From: Lysobacteraceae bacterium
GTDB lineage: Bacteria; Pseudomonadota; Gammaproteobacteria; Xanthomonadales; Rhodanobacteraceae
Assembly (NCBI GenBank): GCA_028871555.1
Contig: JAGWNA010000020.1
Span: 1 to 45,520 of the forward strand
Length of the DNA stretch: 45,520 bases
Reading direction: 5' to 3'
Part shown: in pieces, positions 23,096 to 30,675 of the stretch
Position numbering within the stretch: position 1 is the stretch's first letter
Layout: each line of letters opens with the position of its first letter
Notes under the pieces: generated by a model
The model's input: the letters and a program-made list of their open reading frames with translations, nothing else
What the model was told of the DNA's origin: nothing
Databases searched by the model: none
Position numbers and translations under genes: made by a program

Positions 23096-24231
23096 AACCG
23101 CTCCGCCGCCGCATCCATCGTCGCATCGCTCTTGGCGAAGCACAGCCGCAGCAGGCGGGTCCGCGGCGCAGTCTCGTAGAACGGGGTCAGCGGAACCGCC
23201 GCCACGGCGCCGTGCTGCACCAGCCACTTGCTGAAGGCGAGGTCGTCCTGATCGCTGATCGCCGAGTAGTCGACCAGTTGGAAGTAGCCGCCGGGCACGT
23301 CGAGCAGCTTGAGCTTGGACGGCTTGAGCAGCGCACGGAAGCGGTCGCGCTTGGTCTGGTAGAACGCCGGCAGTTCGAGGTAGTGTGCCGGATCGCTGGC
23401 GAGGAATTCGGCGAACGCCACCTGCGCCGGATGAAACGTGCAGAACGTCAGATACTGATGCACCTTGCGGAATTCGGCCGACAGCGCCCTGGGCGCCACC
23501 GCGTAGCCGACCTTCCAGCCGGTGCAGTGGTAGGTCTTGCCGAACGAGGAGATCACGATGCTGCGTTCGGCCAGTTCCGGATGACGCAGCATGCTCTCGT
23601 GCCGGGCGCCGTCGTATACGATGTGCTCGTACACCTCGTCGGACAGCACCACGATATCGGTGTCACGCACGATCGCCGCCAGTTCGTCCAGATCGGCCGT
23701 CGACAGCACCGCGCCAGAGGGATTGTGCGGGCTGTTGATCAGGATCATGCGGGTTTTCGGCGTGACCGCATCGCGCACGCGCTGCCAGTCGATCGCGAAC
23801 GTCGGCACCGTCAGCGGAATGTGCACCGCCCGTGCCCCCTGCAGGTCGATCGCCGGCTCGTAGCAGTCGTAGGCGGGGTCGAACACGATCACTTCCTCGC
23901 CGGCGCGCACGATCGCGGCGATCGCCGCGAACAATGCCTCGGTGGCACCGGAGGTCACCGTGATCTCGCTGTCGACATCGATCTTGCGGCCGTACAGGCG
24001 CTCGGTCTTCGACGCGATCTGTTCGCGCAACGCGGCAGTGCCGGACATCGGCGCGTACTGGTTGCGACTGTCGTTCATCGCACGGCTCAGCGCGTCGCGC
24101 AACGGCTGCGGTGGCTCGAAATCGGGAAAGCCCTGGCCCAGATTGACTGCCTTGTGTTCCATCGCCAGCTGGCTCATCACGCTGAAGATGGTTGTGCCGA
24201 CTTTCGGTAGTTTGGTTTCGATAATCATCAT
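23083..24231 (-). CDS. ybdL: Methionine aminotransferase (YbdL-type, PLP-dependent)
   Basis: This 382-residue fold-type I aminotransferase has the PLP lysine K232 in SSFGKTYHCTGWKVGY. Other family signatures are NLGQGFPDFEPPQPLRDALS, NQYAPMSGTAALRE, INSPHNPSGAVLS, and DEVYEHIVYDG with its PLP-contacting Asp and Tyr. The wording is closest to YbdL/kynurenine aminotransferase-like enzymes that prefer Met, His and Phe with keto-acid acceptors. Two ATG codons are adjacent (24231 and 24228). Its 3' end overlaps the omega-amidase gene, which supports glutamine or its keto acids as partner substrates in methylthio-oxobutyrate recycling. It lies 67 bp beyond the end of the LysR gene, in the same direction. 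Confidence 0.93.
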   Translation of the reverse strand: MMIIETKLPKVGTTIFSVMSQLAMEHKAVNLGQGFPDFEPPQPLRDALSRAMNDSRNQYAPMSGTAALREQIASKTERLYGRKIDVDSEITVTSGATEALFAAIAAIVRAGEEVIVFDPAYDCYEPAIDLQGARAVHIPLTVPTFAIDWQRVRDAVTPKTRMILINSPHNPSGAVLSTADLDELAAIVRDTDIVVLSDEVYEHIVYDGARHESMLRHPELAERSIVISSFGKTYHCTGWKVGYAVAPRALSAEFRKVHQYLTFCTFHPAQVAFAEFLASDPAHYLELPAFYQTKRDRFRALLKPSKLKLLDVPGGYFQLVDYSAISDQDDLAFSKWLVQHGAVAAVPLTPFYETAPRTRLLRLCFAKSDATMDAAAERLCRL

Positions 24232-24298
24232 TCAGCCGTCTGGATGTCCATGAATGCTTACCCCGTTTCAGCGTAGCGCATCGACGGGCCCATGCAAA

Positions 24299-25276
24299 TC
24301 ACGAAGCGTCCGGCAGATCGTCGAGCGGACGACGCTTGCATTGCTCATGCTCGCGCAAAGTGACTTGCGGCAACCGCTCGGCCAGAAAATCGACCAGTGC
24401 GCGCACGCCCGGCAGCATGCCGCGGCGGCTCGGATAAACGAAGTGCATGGTGCCCTCGGGCACGCTCCAATCCGGCAGCACCACCTCCAGCTCGCCCCGC
24501 ATGATGGCCGGTGCGCAGACGAACTGCGGCAGCAAGGCCACGCCCATGCCGCGGCGCGCCGACTCCAGCAGCACCGCAAAATCGCCGCTGATCAGCCGCG
24601 CGGACACCTCCGCGCCGACCTGTTCGCCATCCGCGCCGATCAGCTCCCAGACTTGGGCACCCTCGTGTTCCCGCATCGACAACGCCGGCAGTTTCGCCAG
24701 TTCATCGGGATGGACCGGACGCCCGTGCGTATTCAACAGGTCCGGACTGGCCACCAGCAGAACACGCGACTGGCCGAACGTGCGGATGACCAGGTTGCCG
24801 TCATCGTCAAGCCTGGTGCGTACCCGGATGGCCAAGTCGTAGCCCTCGCCGATCACGTCCACCCGGCGGTTGCTGGCCAGCACGCGCACCTGCATTTTCG
24901 GGTACTGCGCGAGAAAATCCGGCAGCAGGTGCGCCAGGACCGTCTGCGCCAGCGAGACCGGGCAACTCAGGCGCACCACGCCGCGCGGTTCGGCGCGCAA
25001 TTCGTCGACCGCATCCTGCGCCGCCCGGGCTTCTTCCAGCACGGCACGGCAATGCACATAGAAACGCTCGCCGACCTCGGTGACCACGAAACGTCGCGTG
25101 GTCCGTTGCAGCAGGCGTACGCCAAGCCTTTCCTCCAGCTGTGCCACGCGCTTGCTGAGACGCGATTTCGGTACGCCCAGCGCACGGCCGGCGGCCGAGA
25201 AACCCGCGTGCTCTACAACCGCGGCGTAGAAATACAGGTCGTTGAGATCCTGCAGGGCTCCGCTCAATGCCGTCAT
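24299..25276 (-). CDS. LysR-family regulator divergent from azoR
   Basis: This 325-residue LysR-type regulator has its HTH at about 9-66 (NDLYFYAAVVEHAGFSAAGR, then KSRLSKRVAQLEERLGVRLL) and a PBP2 effector domain beginning at about 90 (GVVRLSCPVSLAQTVLAHLL). It resembles the AaeR/DsdC-like CrgA subgroup often placed beside oxidoreductases. I chose the ATG at 25276; the frame also allows a TTG four codons upstream. It is divergent from azoR with a 112-bp gap that contains a partly palindromic site, so it probably regulates azoR. The effector, likely an electrophile or quinone, is an inference. Confidence 0.92.
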   Translation of the reverse strand: MTALSGALQDLNDLYFYAAVVEHAGFSAAGRALGVPKSRLSKRVAQLEERLGVRLLQRTTRRFVVTEVGERFYVHCRAVLEEARAAQDAVDELRAEPRGVVRLSCPVSLAQTVLAHLLPDFLAQYPKMQVRVLASNRRVDVIGEGYDLAIRVRTRLDDDGNLVIRTFGQSRVLLVASPDLLNTHGRPVHPDELAKLPALSMREHEGAQVWELIGADGEQVGAEVSARLISGDFAVLLESARRGMGVALLPQFVCAPAIMRGELEVVLPDWSVPEGTMHFVYPSRRGMLPGVRALVDFLAERLPQVTLREHEQCKRRPLDDLPDAS

Positions 25277-25280
25277 GGTC

Positions 25281-25338
25281 GTTTCCAATTGGGAACTATA
25301 CGTCTGGATATTGCCATCTTATCGCCAGATTGTTCCAA
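25281..25338. promoter_or_regulatory. Candidate LysR operator between LysR gene and azoR
   Basis: GTTTCCAATTGGGAAC (25281-25296) is a 16-bp palindrome with one mismatched pair, 5 bases upstream of the LysR ATG. The half GTTCCAA recurs at 25332-25338. A wider dyad also spans the region: GGAAC (25292-25296) and TCTGG (25303-25307) on the left mirror CCAGA (25325-25329) and GTTCC (25332-25336) on the right. Two such sites in a short divergent gap are what is expected for a LysR regulator controlling itself and its neighbour. Confidence 0.55.
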
Positions 25339-25388
25339 ATGTATCGTGACTTCATCGCCGATCAACCGGCTCGAACGGAAACCCCATC

Positions 25389-25973
25389 ATGAAACTGCTG
25401 CATATCGATTCCAGCGCTCTTGGCAGTCATTCGGTTTCGCGCCAGCTTACCGCCGGCATCGTAGCCGAACTGAAACAGCACGCACCGTCCATCTCGGTCA
25501 GCTATCGCGACCTGGCGGCCGAACCACTGCCGCACTGGACGCCCGTGGCGGGCGCCGCCGACCCCGCTGCCGTGCTGGGCAACCGGATGCTGGAGGAATT
25601 TCTCGCCGCCGACACCATCGTGATCGGTGCCCCGATGTACAACTTCGGCATCGCCAGCCAGCTCAAGGCCTGGATCGACCGAATCCTGGTCGCCGGCAAG
25701 ACCTTTCGCTATACGGCGAACGGCCCGGAAGGCCTGGCCGGCGGCAAGCGCGTGATCATCGCCTCCAGTCGCGGCGGCTTCTACGGCAAGGACACGGCCG
25801 CCGCCGCGATGGACTTCCAGGAGCCCTACCTGCGTGCCGCGTTCGCCTTCATCGGCATCGGCGATGTCGAGTTCGTGCGTGCCGAAGGCCTGGCCGTGAG
25901 CGAGCGGCACAAGACCGAGGCGCTGCAGAGCGCGCGCGACAGCATCGGGGCGCTGACGGCGAAGGCGGCCTGA
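25389..25973 (+). CDS. azoR: FMN-dependent NADH:azoreductase / quinone reductase
   Basis: This 194-residue flavodoxin-like enzyme reduces quinones and azo compounds by two electrons using NAD(P)H and FMN. The N-terminus [18 protein letters not shown] is the FMN phosphate loop. [20 protein letters not shown] is the central family motif contacting the flavin. SSRGGFYG forms the second flavin loop. The length is standard. It is divergent from the LysR regulator, and the intergenic dyads suggest control by that protein. A 13-bp stem hairpin follows at 25989-26031. Confidence 0.95.
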   Translation: MKLLHIDSSALGSHSVSRQLTAGIVAELKQHAPSISVSYRDLAAEPLPHWTPVAGAADPAAVLGNRMLEEFLAADTIVIGAPMYNFGIASQLKAWIDRILVAGKTFRYTANGPEGLAGGKRVIIASSRGGFYGKDTAAAAMDFQEPYLRAAFAFIGIGDVEFVRAEGLAVSERHKTEALQSARDSIGALTAKAA

Positions 25974-25988
25974 TCCATCCGCCGCGGT

Positions 25989-26031
25989 GGCGAACGTCTT
26001 CATTCCCGCTGCCGGGGAGAAGACGTTCGCC
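25989..26031. repeat. Long perfect hairpin after azoR
   Basis: GGCGAACGTCTTC (25989-26001) pairs perfectly with GAAGACGTTCGCC (26019-26031). Five more pairs (TTCCC with GGGGA, including one G-T) extend the stem inward. There is no T-run after it, so it is a stable RNA structure protecting or ending the azoR transcript rather than a classic terminator. It lies 15 bases after the azoR stop. Confidence 0.65.
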
Positions 26032-26141
26032 GTGTTGCCGTATCCGCCGGGTGCCGCAAGACACGATGCGCCGCGAGCCAGTGGCAAAGCCGGGCGATTG
26101 GCGACACACTGCGGACTCGCCTGCCTGGGGGAAATCCGCAC

Positions 26142-27812
26142 ATGAACCACTCGCTGCGTTTGTGCCTGCTGGTCTCGCTGATCCTGGCGCTGGCGCCTGC
26201 GGCAAGGGCGGTCGAGCTGCTGGTGCGCCACGTCAACGGCTATACGCTGGACAGCCACGGCAAGCTGCGGCGCTTCCAAGCACTGCTGGTCGACCAGGGC
26301 AAGGTGGTGGCTACCGGCACCGATGCGGATCTTGCCCGGCAAGCCGGCAACGCGCGCGTCATCGATGGTCACGGCCACACCTTGCTGCCGGGCCTGACCG
26401 ATGCGCACGGGCATGTGATGGAGCTGGGCTTTGCCCGCAACCAGGCCGACCTCGGCGCGACACGGACGCTGGCTCAAGCCCTGTCTGTCGTGAAAACCTT
26501 CGCCGCGGCACACCCCGACGCCACGTGGGTGCGGGGCAGCGGCTGGAATCAGGTGATCTGGAAGCTGGGGCGATTCCCCACCGCGAAGGAGCTGGATGCA
26601 GTGGTACCGGATCGTCCGGCGTGGCTGGGCCGCGTCGACGGTCACGCCGGCTGGGCCAACACCGCCGCGATGAAACTCGCCGGCATCACCCGCGCGACCC
26701 GTGACCCGGCGGGCGGGCGCATCGAACGCGATGCCGCCGGCAACCCCACCGGCGTGTTCGTCGATGGCGCGATGGCCCTGGTCGAAAGCAGGATTCCCGC
26801 ACCCACCGCGAAAGAATCGGCCACTGCGCTGGACACCGCGCTCGCCGAGATGGCCAGCGTGGGCATGACCAGCGTGGACGATCCGGGCATCGACCTGGCC
26901 ACCTACCAGTTGTATCGGCAATACGCCGACCGGCACCGGCTCACCACGCGCATCTACGCGATGATCGGCGGCACCGGCAAGGATTTCGACGCCATCAGCA
27001 GGCACGGCCCGCTGATCGGCTACGGCGATGATTTTCTCACCGTGCGTGCGGTGAAACTCTATGCCGACGGCGCGCTCGGCAGCCGTGGCGCGGCGATGCT
27101 CGAGCCCTACTCCGACGATCCGGGCAACCGCGGCCTGCTGTTCCATACCCCGGCCGAGCTGACCGCGATGATCGGCAAGGCCCTGGGCAAGGGTTATCAG
27201 GTCGCTATCCACGCGATCGGCGACCGTGCCAACCGCGAAGTGCTGGACAGCTATGCCGCCGCCTACAGGCTGCACGGCGGCGAGAATCTGCGCAACCGCG
27301 TCGAACACGCGCAGATCGTGTCGCTCGAGGACATTCCGCGCTTCGTGTCGCTGCACCTGATCGCCTCGATGCAGCCGACCCACGCCACCTCCGACATGAA
27401 CATGGCCGAGGACCGGATCGGCCGCGAACGCATCAAGGGCGCCTATGCCTGGCGGCGTTTCCTGCAGCAGGGTACGGTGATCGCAGGCGGCTCCGATTTT
27501 CCGGTGGAATCGCCCAACCCGTTCTACGGCCTGTATTCCGCGGTAACCCGGCAGGATCATGCAGGCAACCCGCCCGGCGGCTGGTACCCGGATCAGCGCA
27601 TGACGCGGATCGAGGCCTTGCGCGCATTCACGCTCGATGCCGCCTGGGCCGCGCATCAGGAAAAGACCTTGGGCACGCTGGAACCGGGCAAGTGGGCCGA
27701 CTTCATCCTGGTCGACCACGATCTGTTCAAGGATCCGCCGCAAACCATCTGGCAAACCCGGGTGCTGCAGACCTGGGTCGGCGGCAGGCGGGTCTACGCC
27801 GCCACGCCGTAG
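26142..27812 (+). CDS. Exported amidohydrolase, YtcJ-like (Amidohydro_3)
   Basis: This 556-residue metal-dependent amidohydrolase has a signal peptide (hydrophobic 6-20, likely cleavage after ARA at 23), so the mature enzyme is periplasmic. The first metal motif is TDAHGHV (H89 and H91). A lysine in VRAVKLYADGALGSRGA (K305) sits where the family has its bridging or carboxylated residue. AIHAIGDRAN, RVEHAQIVS and GGSDFPVE supply the remaining His and Asp ligands. The C-terminal GTLEPGKWADFILVD is the usual last strand of the composite domain. Substrates of YtcJ-like enzymes are mostly unknown; amide, imide or cyclic urea hydrolysis is typical. It stands alone, and no neighbour points to a substrate. 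Confidence 0.9.
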   Translation: MNHSLRLCLLVSLILALAPAARAVELLVRHVNGYTLDSHGKLRRFQALLVDQGKVVATGTDADLARQAGNARVIDGHGHTLLPGLTDAHGHVMELGFARNQADLGATRTLAQALSVVKTFAAAHPDATWVRGSGWNQVIWKLGRFPTAKELDAVVPDRPAWLGRVDGHAGWANTAAMKLAGITRATRDPAGGRIERDAAGNPTGVFVDGAMALVESRIPAPTAKESATALDTALAEMASVGMTSVDDPGIDLATYQLYRQYADRHRLTTRIYAMIGGTGKDFDAISRHGPLIGYGDDFLTVRAVKLYADGALGSRGAAMLEPYSDDPGNRGLLFHTPAELTAMIGKALGKGYQVAIHAIGDRANREVLDSYAAAYRLHGGENLRNRVEHAQIVSLEDIPRFVSLHLIASMQPTHATSDMNMAEDRIGRERIKGAYAWRRFLQQGTVIAGGSDFPVESPNPFYGLYSAVTRQDHAGNPPGGWYPDQRMTRIEALRAFTLDAAWAAHQEKTLGTLEPGKWADFILVDHDLFKDPPQTIWQTRVLQTWVGGRRVYAATP

Positions 27813-27852
27813 GCCGTTGCAAGCGCGGCGAACCCCAACGGAGCCGCGATCA

Positions 27853-27956
27853 AAATCGATTTCCGCGCCCGCGCAGCAACGGCTGTCCCGGGGATCCTGC
27901 GCGCCTGAAATCGATCCGGGGGAAACACGGCTGTCAGCCGCGGCGGTCCTGCGCGC
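27853..27956. repeat. Two imperfect direct copies of about 50 bases
   Basis: The blocks AAATCGAT (27853 and 27908), CGGCTGTC (27880 and 27928) and TCCTGCGCGC (27895 and 27947) occur in the same order twice, at offsets of 55, 48 and 52 bases. The copies are too diverged to align exactly. They lie in the gap between the amidohydrolase and the YtrA operon and look like a degraded tandem duplication. Confidence 0.4.
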
Positions 27957-28000
27957 GGCTTATAGGCCATCAGTCATGTTGCGAAAAGGCGCTTTGTCTA

Positions 28001-28028
28001 TTGACGGCCTGAAAGTCGGTGTTATAGT
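28001..28028 (+). promoter_or_regulatory. Strong sigma-70 promoter of the YtrA-ABC operon
   Basis: TTGACG (28001-28006) and TATAGT (28023-28028) are spaced by 16 bases, each one mismatch from consensus. Transcription would begin about 35 bases before the first ATG at 28071, which has AAGGAGG (28058-28064) as ribosome site. The -10 box lies inside a palindromic operator. Confidence 0.8.
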
Positions 28029-28041
28029 TCACTACAACACC
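28018..28041. promoter_or_regulatory. Near-perfect 24-bp palindrome over the -10 box, probable YtrA-type operator
   Basis: Left arm GGTGTTATAGT and right arm ACTACAACACC are reverse complements at 10 of 11 positions with a 2-base centre. The outer ends read GGTG, then 16 bases, then CACC. From memory, this GGTG-N16-CACC form is the motif described for the YtrA regulator of Xanthomonas citri. It covers the -10 hexamer, so binding should repress by blocking RNA polymerase. The repressor is most likely the GntR protein at 28416-28796, giving autorepression. Confidence 0.75.
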
Positions 28042-28070
28042 ACCTGACGAGATCACCAAGGAGGCCTGTC

Positions 28071-28412
28071 ATGAAAGCACAAAAACTGATTGCCTGCGTC
28101 GCCGCCGCCCTGTTCACCACCGCCAGCCTGAGCGCCGTGAATTACAACGTCGATGTCCATCAGCCCGCAGCCACCCGGATCAACGGCCGCAACGTCACCG
28201 ATCTGGCGCCGGTCCAGGTTCACCCCGGCATCGACGATTGGCGTGCTGCCGCCCTGCTGCCGGAAGCACGAACCGCCGGCATCGCCACGATTCCGGCGCT
28301 GGAACGCGCCGGCGCAGGCAGCGGCGACGGGCAGTTCACCCTGATCGGATCGCAGCTGGCCATGCCCTACTATTCGTTTGGCAACAAGTTCGGCCGTATC
28401 AGCAAGGAATAA
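28071..28412 (+). CDS. Small exported protein of unknown function, first gene of the YtrA operon
   Basis: This 113-residue protein has a clear signal peptide (MKAQKLIACVAAALFTTASLSA) and a mature part of about 90 residues without cysteines. The mature chain starts VNYNVDVHQPAATRINGRNVTDLAPVQVHP and contains ERAGAGSGDGQFTLIGSQLAMPYYSFGNKFG. I do not recognise a family. It has a strong ribosome site (AAGGAGG), is directly behind the operator-controlled promoter, and is only 3 bases from the repressor gene. It is therefore expected to be the most abundantly made product when the operon is induced. A periplasmic or secreted partner of the ABC transporter is a guess from position only. Confidence 0.82.
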   Translation: MKAQKLIACVAAALFTTASLSAVNYNVDVHQPAATRINGRNVTDLAPVQVHPGIDDWRAAALLPEARTAGIATIPALERAGAGSGDGQFTLIGSQLAMPYYSFGNKFGRISKE

Positions 28413-28415
28413 AAC

Positions 28416-28796
28416 ATGACCATTACCTGGAACGACAGCGTCCCGATCTATCGCCAACTGCACCAGCGTGTAGTGGCGATGATCCTGGATGGCGCCTTGA
28501 ACGAGGGCGACCCGCTGCCGTCGGTACGCCAGGTGGCGGCGGATTTCCAGATCAACCCGCTGACCGTATCGAAGGCGTATCAGGAACTGGTCGACGAACA
28601 ACTGGTAGAAAAAAGGAGGGGGTTGGGCATGTTCGTCATCGAGGGCGCCCGCACGGCGCTGCTGAAATCGGAACGCGAGCGCTTTCTGCGCGAGGAATGG
28701 CCGGCGCTGTTCGCACGGCTGCAACGGCTCGGGCTGGACCTCAAGACGCTGCTGCGTGAAGCCGCTGCCAATGCCACCAAGGAGGAGAAATCATGA
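28416..28796 (+). CDS. GntR-family repressor, YtrA subfamily
   Basis: This 126-residue regulator has an N-terminal winged HTH (about 10-72: PIYRQLHQRVVAMILDGALN, then PLPSVRQVAADFQINPLTVSKAYQEL) and only a short two-helix C-terminal dimerisation region. That architecture defines the YtrA subfamily, which has no large effector-binding domain and usually sits with ABC transporter genes. Its stop overlaps the ATPase start as ATGA (28793-28796). It very probably binds the palindrome at 28018-28041. HpaR1 of Xanthomonas campestris is a known member of the subfamily. How the signal is received is unknown for this architecture. Confidence 0.93.
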   Translation: MTITWNDSVPIYRQLHQRVVAMILDGALNEGDPLPSVRQVAADFQINPLTVSKAYQELVDEQLVEKRRGLGMFVIEGARTALLKSERERFLREEWPALFARLQRLGLDLKTLLREAAANATKEEKS

Positions 28797-29650
28797 GCGC
28801 GGTGATCACGGCCAGCGGCCTGAGCAAGCAGTACAAGTCGGCACGGGCGCTGGACGATGTCAGTTTCCGGATCGCGCCCGGCCGCATCGTCGGCCTGATC
28901 GGTCCCAACGGCGCCGGCAAGACCACCGCGCTGAAGGCCATTCTCGGCCTCACTGATTTTACCGGCGAGCTGAACGTGCTCGGCTTCGACCCGCGCAGGC
29001 AGCGCGACAAACTGATGGGCGAGGTCTGCTTCATCGCCGACGTGGCGGTATTGCCGCGCTGGATCAAGGTGAGTCAGGCGGTCGACTTCGTGGCCAACGT
29101 GCATCCGCGCTTCGATCGCGCCAAGTGCGAGGCGTTCCTGGCGCGCACCAAGCTGCAGCCCGGCCAGCGCGTGCGGCAGATGTCCAAGGGCATGATCGTG
29201 CAGTTGCACCTGGCACTGGTGATGGCGATCGACACCAGGCTGCTGATCCTGGACGAACCGACGCTGGGCCTGGACATCCTCTACCGCAAGCAGTTCTACC
29301 AGAACCTGCTGGAAGACTACTTCGACGAGAACAAGACGATCATCGTGACCACTCACCAGGTCGAGGAAGTCGAGCACATCCTCACCGACCTGATGTTCAT
29401 CCGCGACGGCAGGATCGTGCTGGATGCCGACATGGACGCGGTCGGCGAACGCTTCATCGAGGTGATGGTGAACGCTGACAAGGCCGACACCGCCCGCCAG
29501 CTGAAGCCGCTGGACGAGCGTCAGGTGTTCGGCAAGAGCATTTTCCTGTTCGACGGCGTGGGCCGCGATGTTCTGGAACAACTGGGCGAGATCCGCCGGC
29601 CATCCATCAGCGACCTGTTCGTCGCCACCATGAAGGGAACCTACGCATGA
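28793..29650 (+). CDS. ABC transporter ATP-binding protein (ABC-2 type export)
   Basis: This 285-residue nucleotide-binding subunit has Walker A GPNGAGKTT (37-45), Walker B LLILDEPTLGLD with the catalytic E155, and H-loop H188 in TTHQ. The ABC signature, usually LSGGQ, here reads MSKGM (130-134), a change also seen in some ABC-2 exporters of the YtrB/BcrA-like group. A C-terminal region of about 70 residues (DKADTARQLKPLDERQVFGK) follows. It overlaps the genes on both sides by ATGA (28793-28796 and 29647-29650), so the three proteins are translationally coupled. Likely role: drives export or envelope-stress protection with the permease that follows. Confidence 0.94.
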   Translation: MSAVITASGLSKQYKSARALDDVSFRIAPGRIVGLIGPNGAGKTTALKAILGLTDFTGELNVLGFDPRRQRDKLMGEVCFIADVAVLPRWIKVSQAVDFVANVHPRFDRAKCEAFLARTKLQPGQRVRQMSKGMIVQLHLALVMAIDTRLLILDEPTLGLDILYRKQFYQNLLEDYFDENKTIIVTTHQVEEVEHILTDLMFIRDGRIVLDADMDAVGERFIEVMVNADKADTARQLKPLDERQVFGKSIFLFDGVGRDVLEQLGEIRRPSISDLFVATMKGTYA

Positions 29651-30645
29651 ACACCCCTTCCTTGAAAAACCCAGCCTTGAAAAACATGCTCTGGCTCGTC
29701 AAACGCGAGTTCTGGGAGCACCGGGGCGGCTTTTTCTGGGCCCCAGTGATCGCGGGCGGCATCTTCCTGCTGCTCAACCTCATGGCTATCGTCACCGCCG
29801 AGGTGATCGGCGCACAGCATGGCATCCACATCAGCGACGGCGGTGACCTGCGCCAGATCATGTCGCAGATGGACGCCGGCGACATGAGCAAGGTCGGCAT
29901 GGCACTCGACCTGGCGATGTACTCGACCACCGGCCTGCTGAGCGTGGTGCTCGGCTTCGTGGTGTTCTTCTACTGCCTCGGTGCGCTGTATGACGACCGC
30001 CGCGACCGCAGCATCCTGTTCTGGAAATCGCTGCCGATCTCGGACGCCAGCACGGTGCTCTCCAAGGTGATCAGCGCCACCGTGCTGGCGCCGCTGATTG
30101 CCGTGGCCGCGGGCATCGCGTTCGGGATGTTGCACCTGCTGATGCTGACGATCGTGTTGTCATTCCACGGCGTCGACGTGTGGCATCTGCTGCTGCTGGC
30201 ACACCCGCTCCGGGTGACGGTCAACCTGATTGGCTACATCCCGCTGTACGTGCTGTGGGCACTGCCCACGGTGGGCTGGCTGATGCTCTGCTCGGCCTGG
30301 GCACGCAACAAACCGTTCCTGTGGGCAGTCGCCCTGCCCGTCGCCACCGGCCTGCTGGTCAGCTGGTTCGGCATCATGGGCTTGTTCGATTTGTCGTCAG
30401 GCTGGTTCTGGGAAAACATCGTGGCACGGGGCCTGTTCAGTGCGTTCCCCGGTACCGGCAGCGTGTTCGGCGTGGATCATCGACAGATGGCACACCAACT
30501 GGCGGCAAATCCCGGACTCCGCTTCATGGACCTGGCCGACAACTATCAACTGCTGGGGTCCGCGAACTTGTGGATCGGGGTGCTGGCCGGTGGCGGACTG
30601 CTCGCCGCCGCGATCTGGTTCCGCCGCTGGCGCGACGACAGCTGA
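29647..30645 (+). CDS. ABC-2 type transporter permease
   Basis: This 332-residue membrane protein has about six hydrophobic segments: about 30-53, 92-114, 139-170, 190-216, 222-245 and 305-325. The first follows an amphipathic WLVKREFWEHRGG helix, typical for ABC-2 permeases. After the second, YDDRRDRSILFWKSLPISD is a characteristic cytoplasmic loop with charged residues that meets the ATPase. It is coupled to the ATPase gene by a 4-bp overlap and followed after 30 bp by the lipoprotein gene. Substrate unknown; YtrA-linked systems have been tied to antibiotic or envelope-stress responses. Confidence 0.9.
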   Translation: MNTPSLKNPALKNMLWLVKREFWEHRGGFFWAPVIAGGIFLLLNLMAIVTAEVIGAQHGIHISDGGDLRQIMSQMDAGDMSKVGMALDLAMYSTTGLLSVVLGFVVFFYCLGALYDDRRDRSILFWKSLPISDASTVLSKVISATVLAPLIAVAAGIAFGMLHLLMLTIVLSFHGVDVWHLLLLAHPLRVTVNLIGYIPLYVLWALPTVGWLMLCSAWARNKPFLWAVALPVATGLLVSWFGIMGLFDLSSGWFWENIVARGLFSAFPGTGSVFGVDHRQMAHQLAANPGLRFMDLADNYQLLGSANLWIGVLAGGGLLAAAIWFRRWRDDS

Positions 30646-30675
30646 CATTCAAACGAATCGCACGGAGACAAAACG

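Noticed and set aside
24254..26704. Open frame of 816 codons on the plus strand across a LysR gene, azoR and part of the amidohydrolase
   Set aside because: It crosses three well-identified genes in different frames and orientations; a shadow frame.
25362..27755. Open frame of 797 codons opposite azoR and the amidohydrolase
   Set aside because: Antisense shadow spanning two genes and their gap, without recognisable domains.
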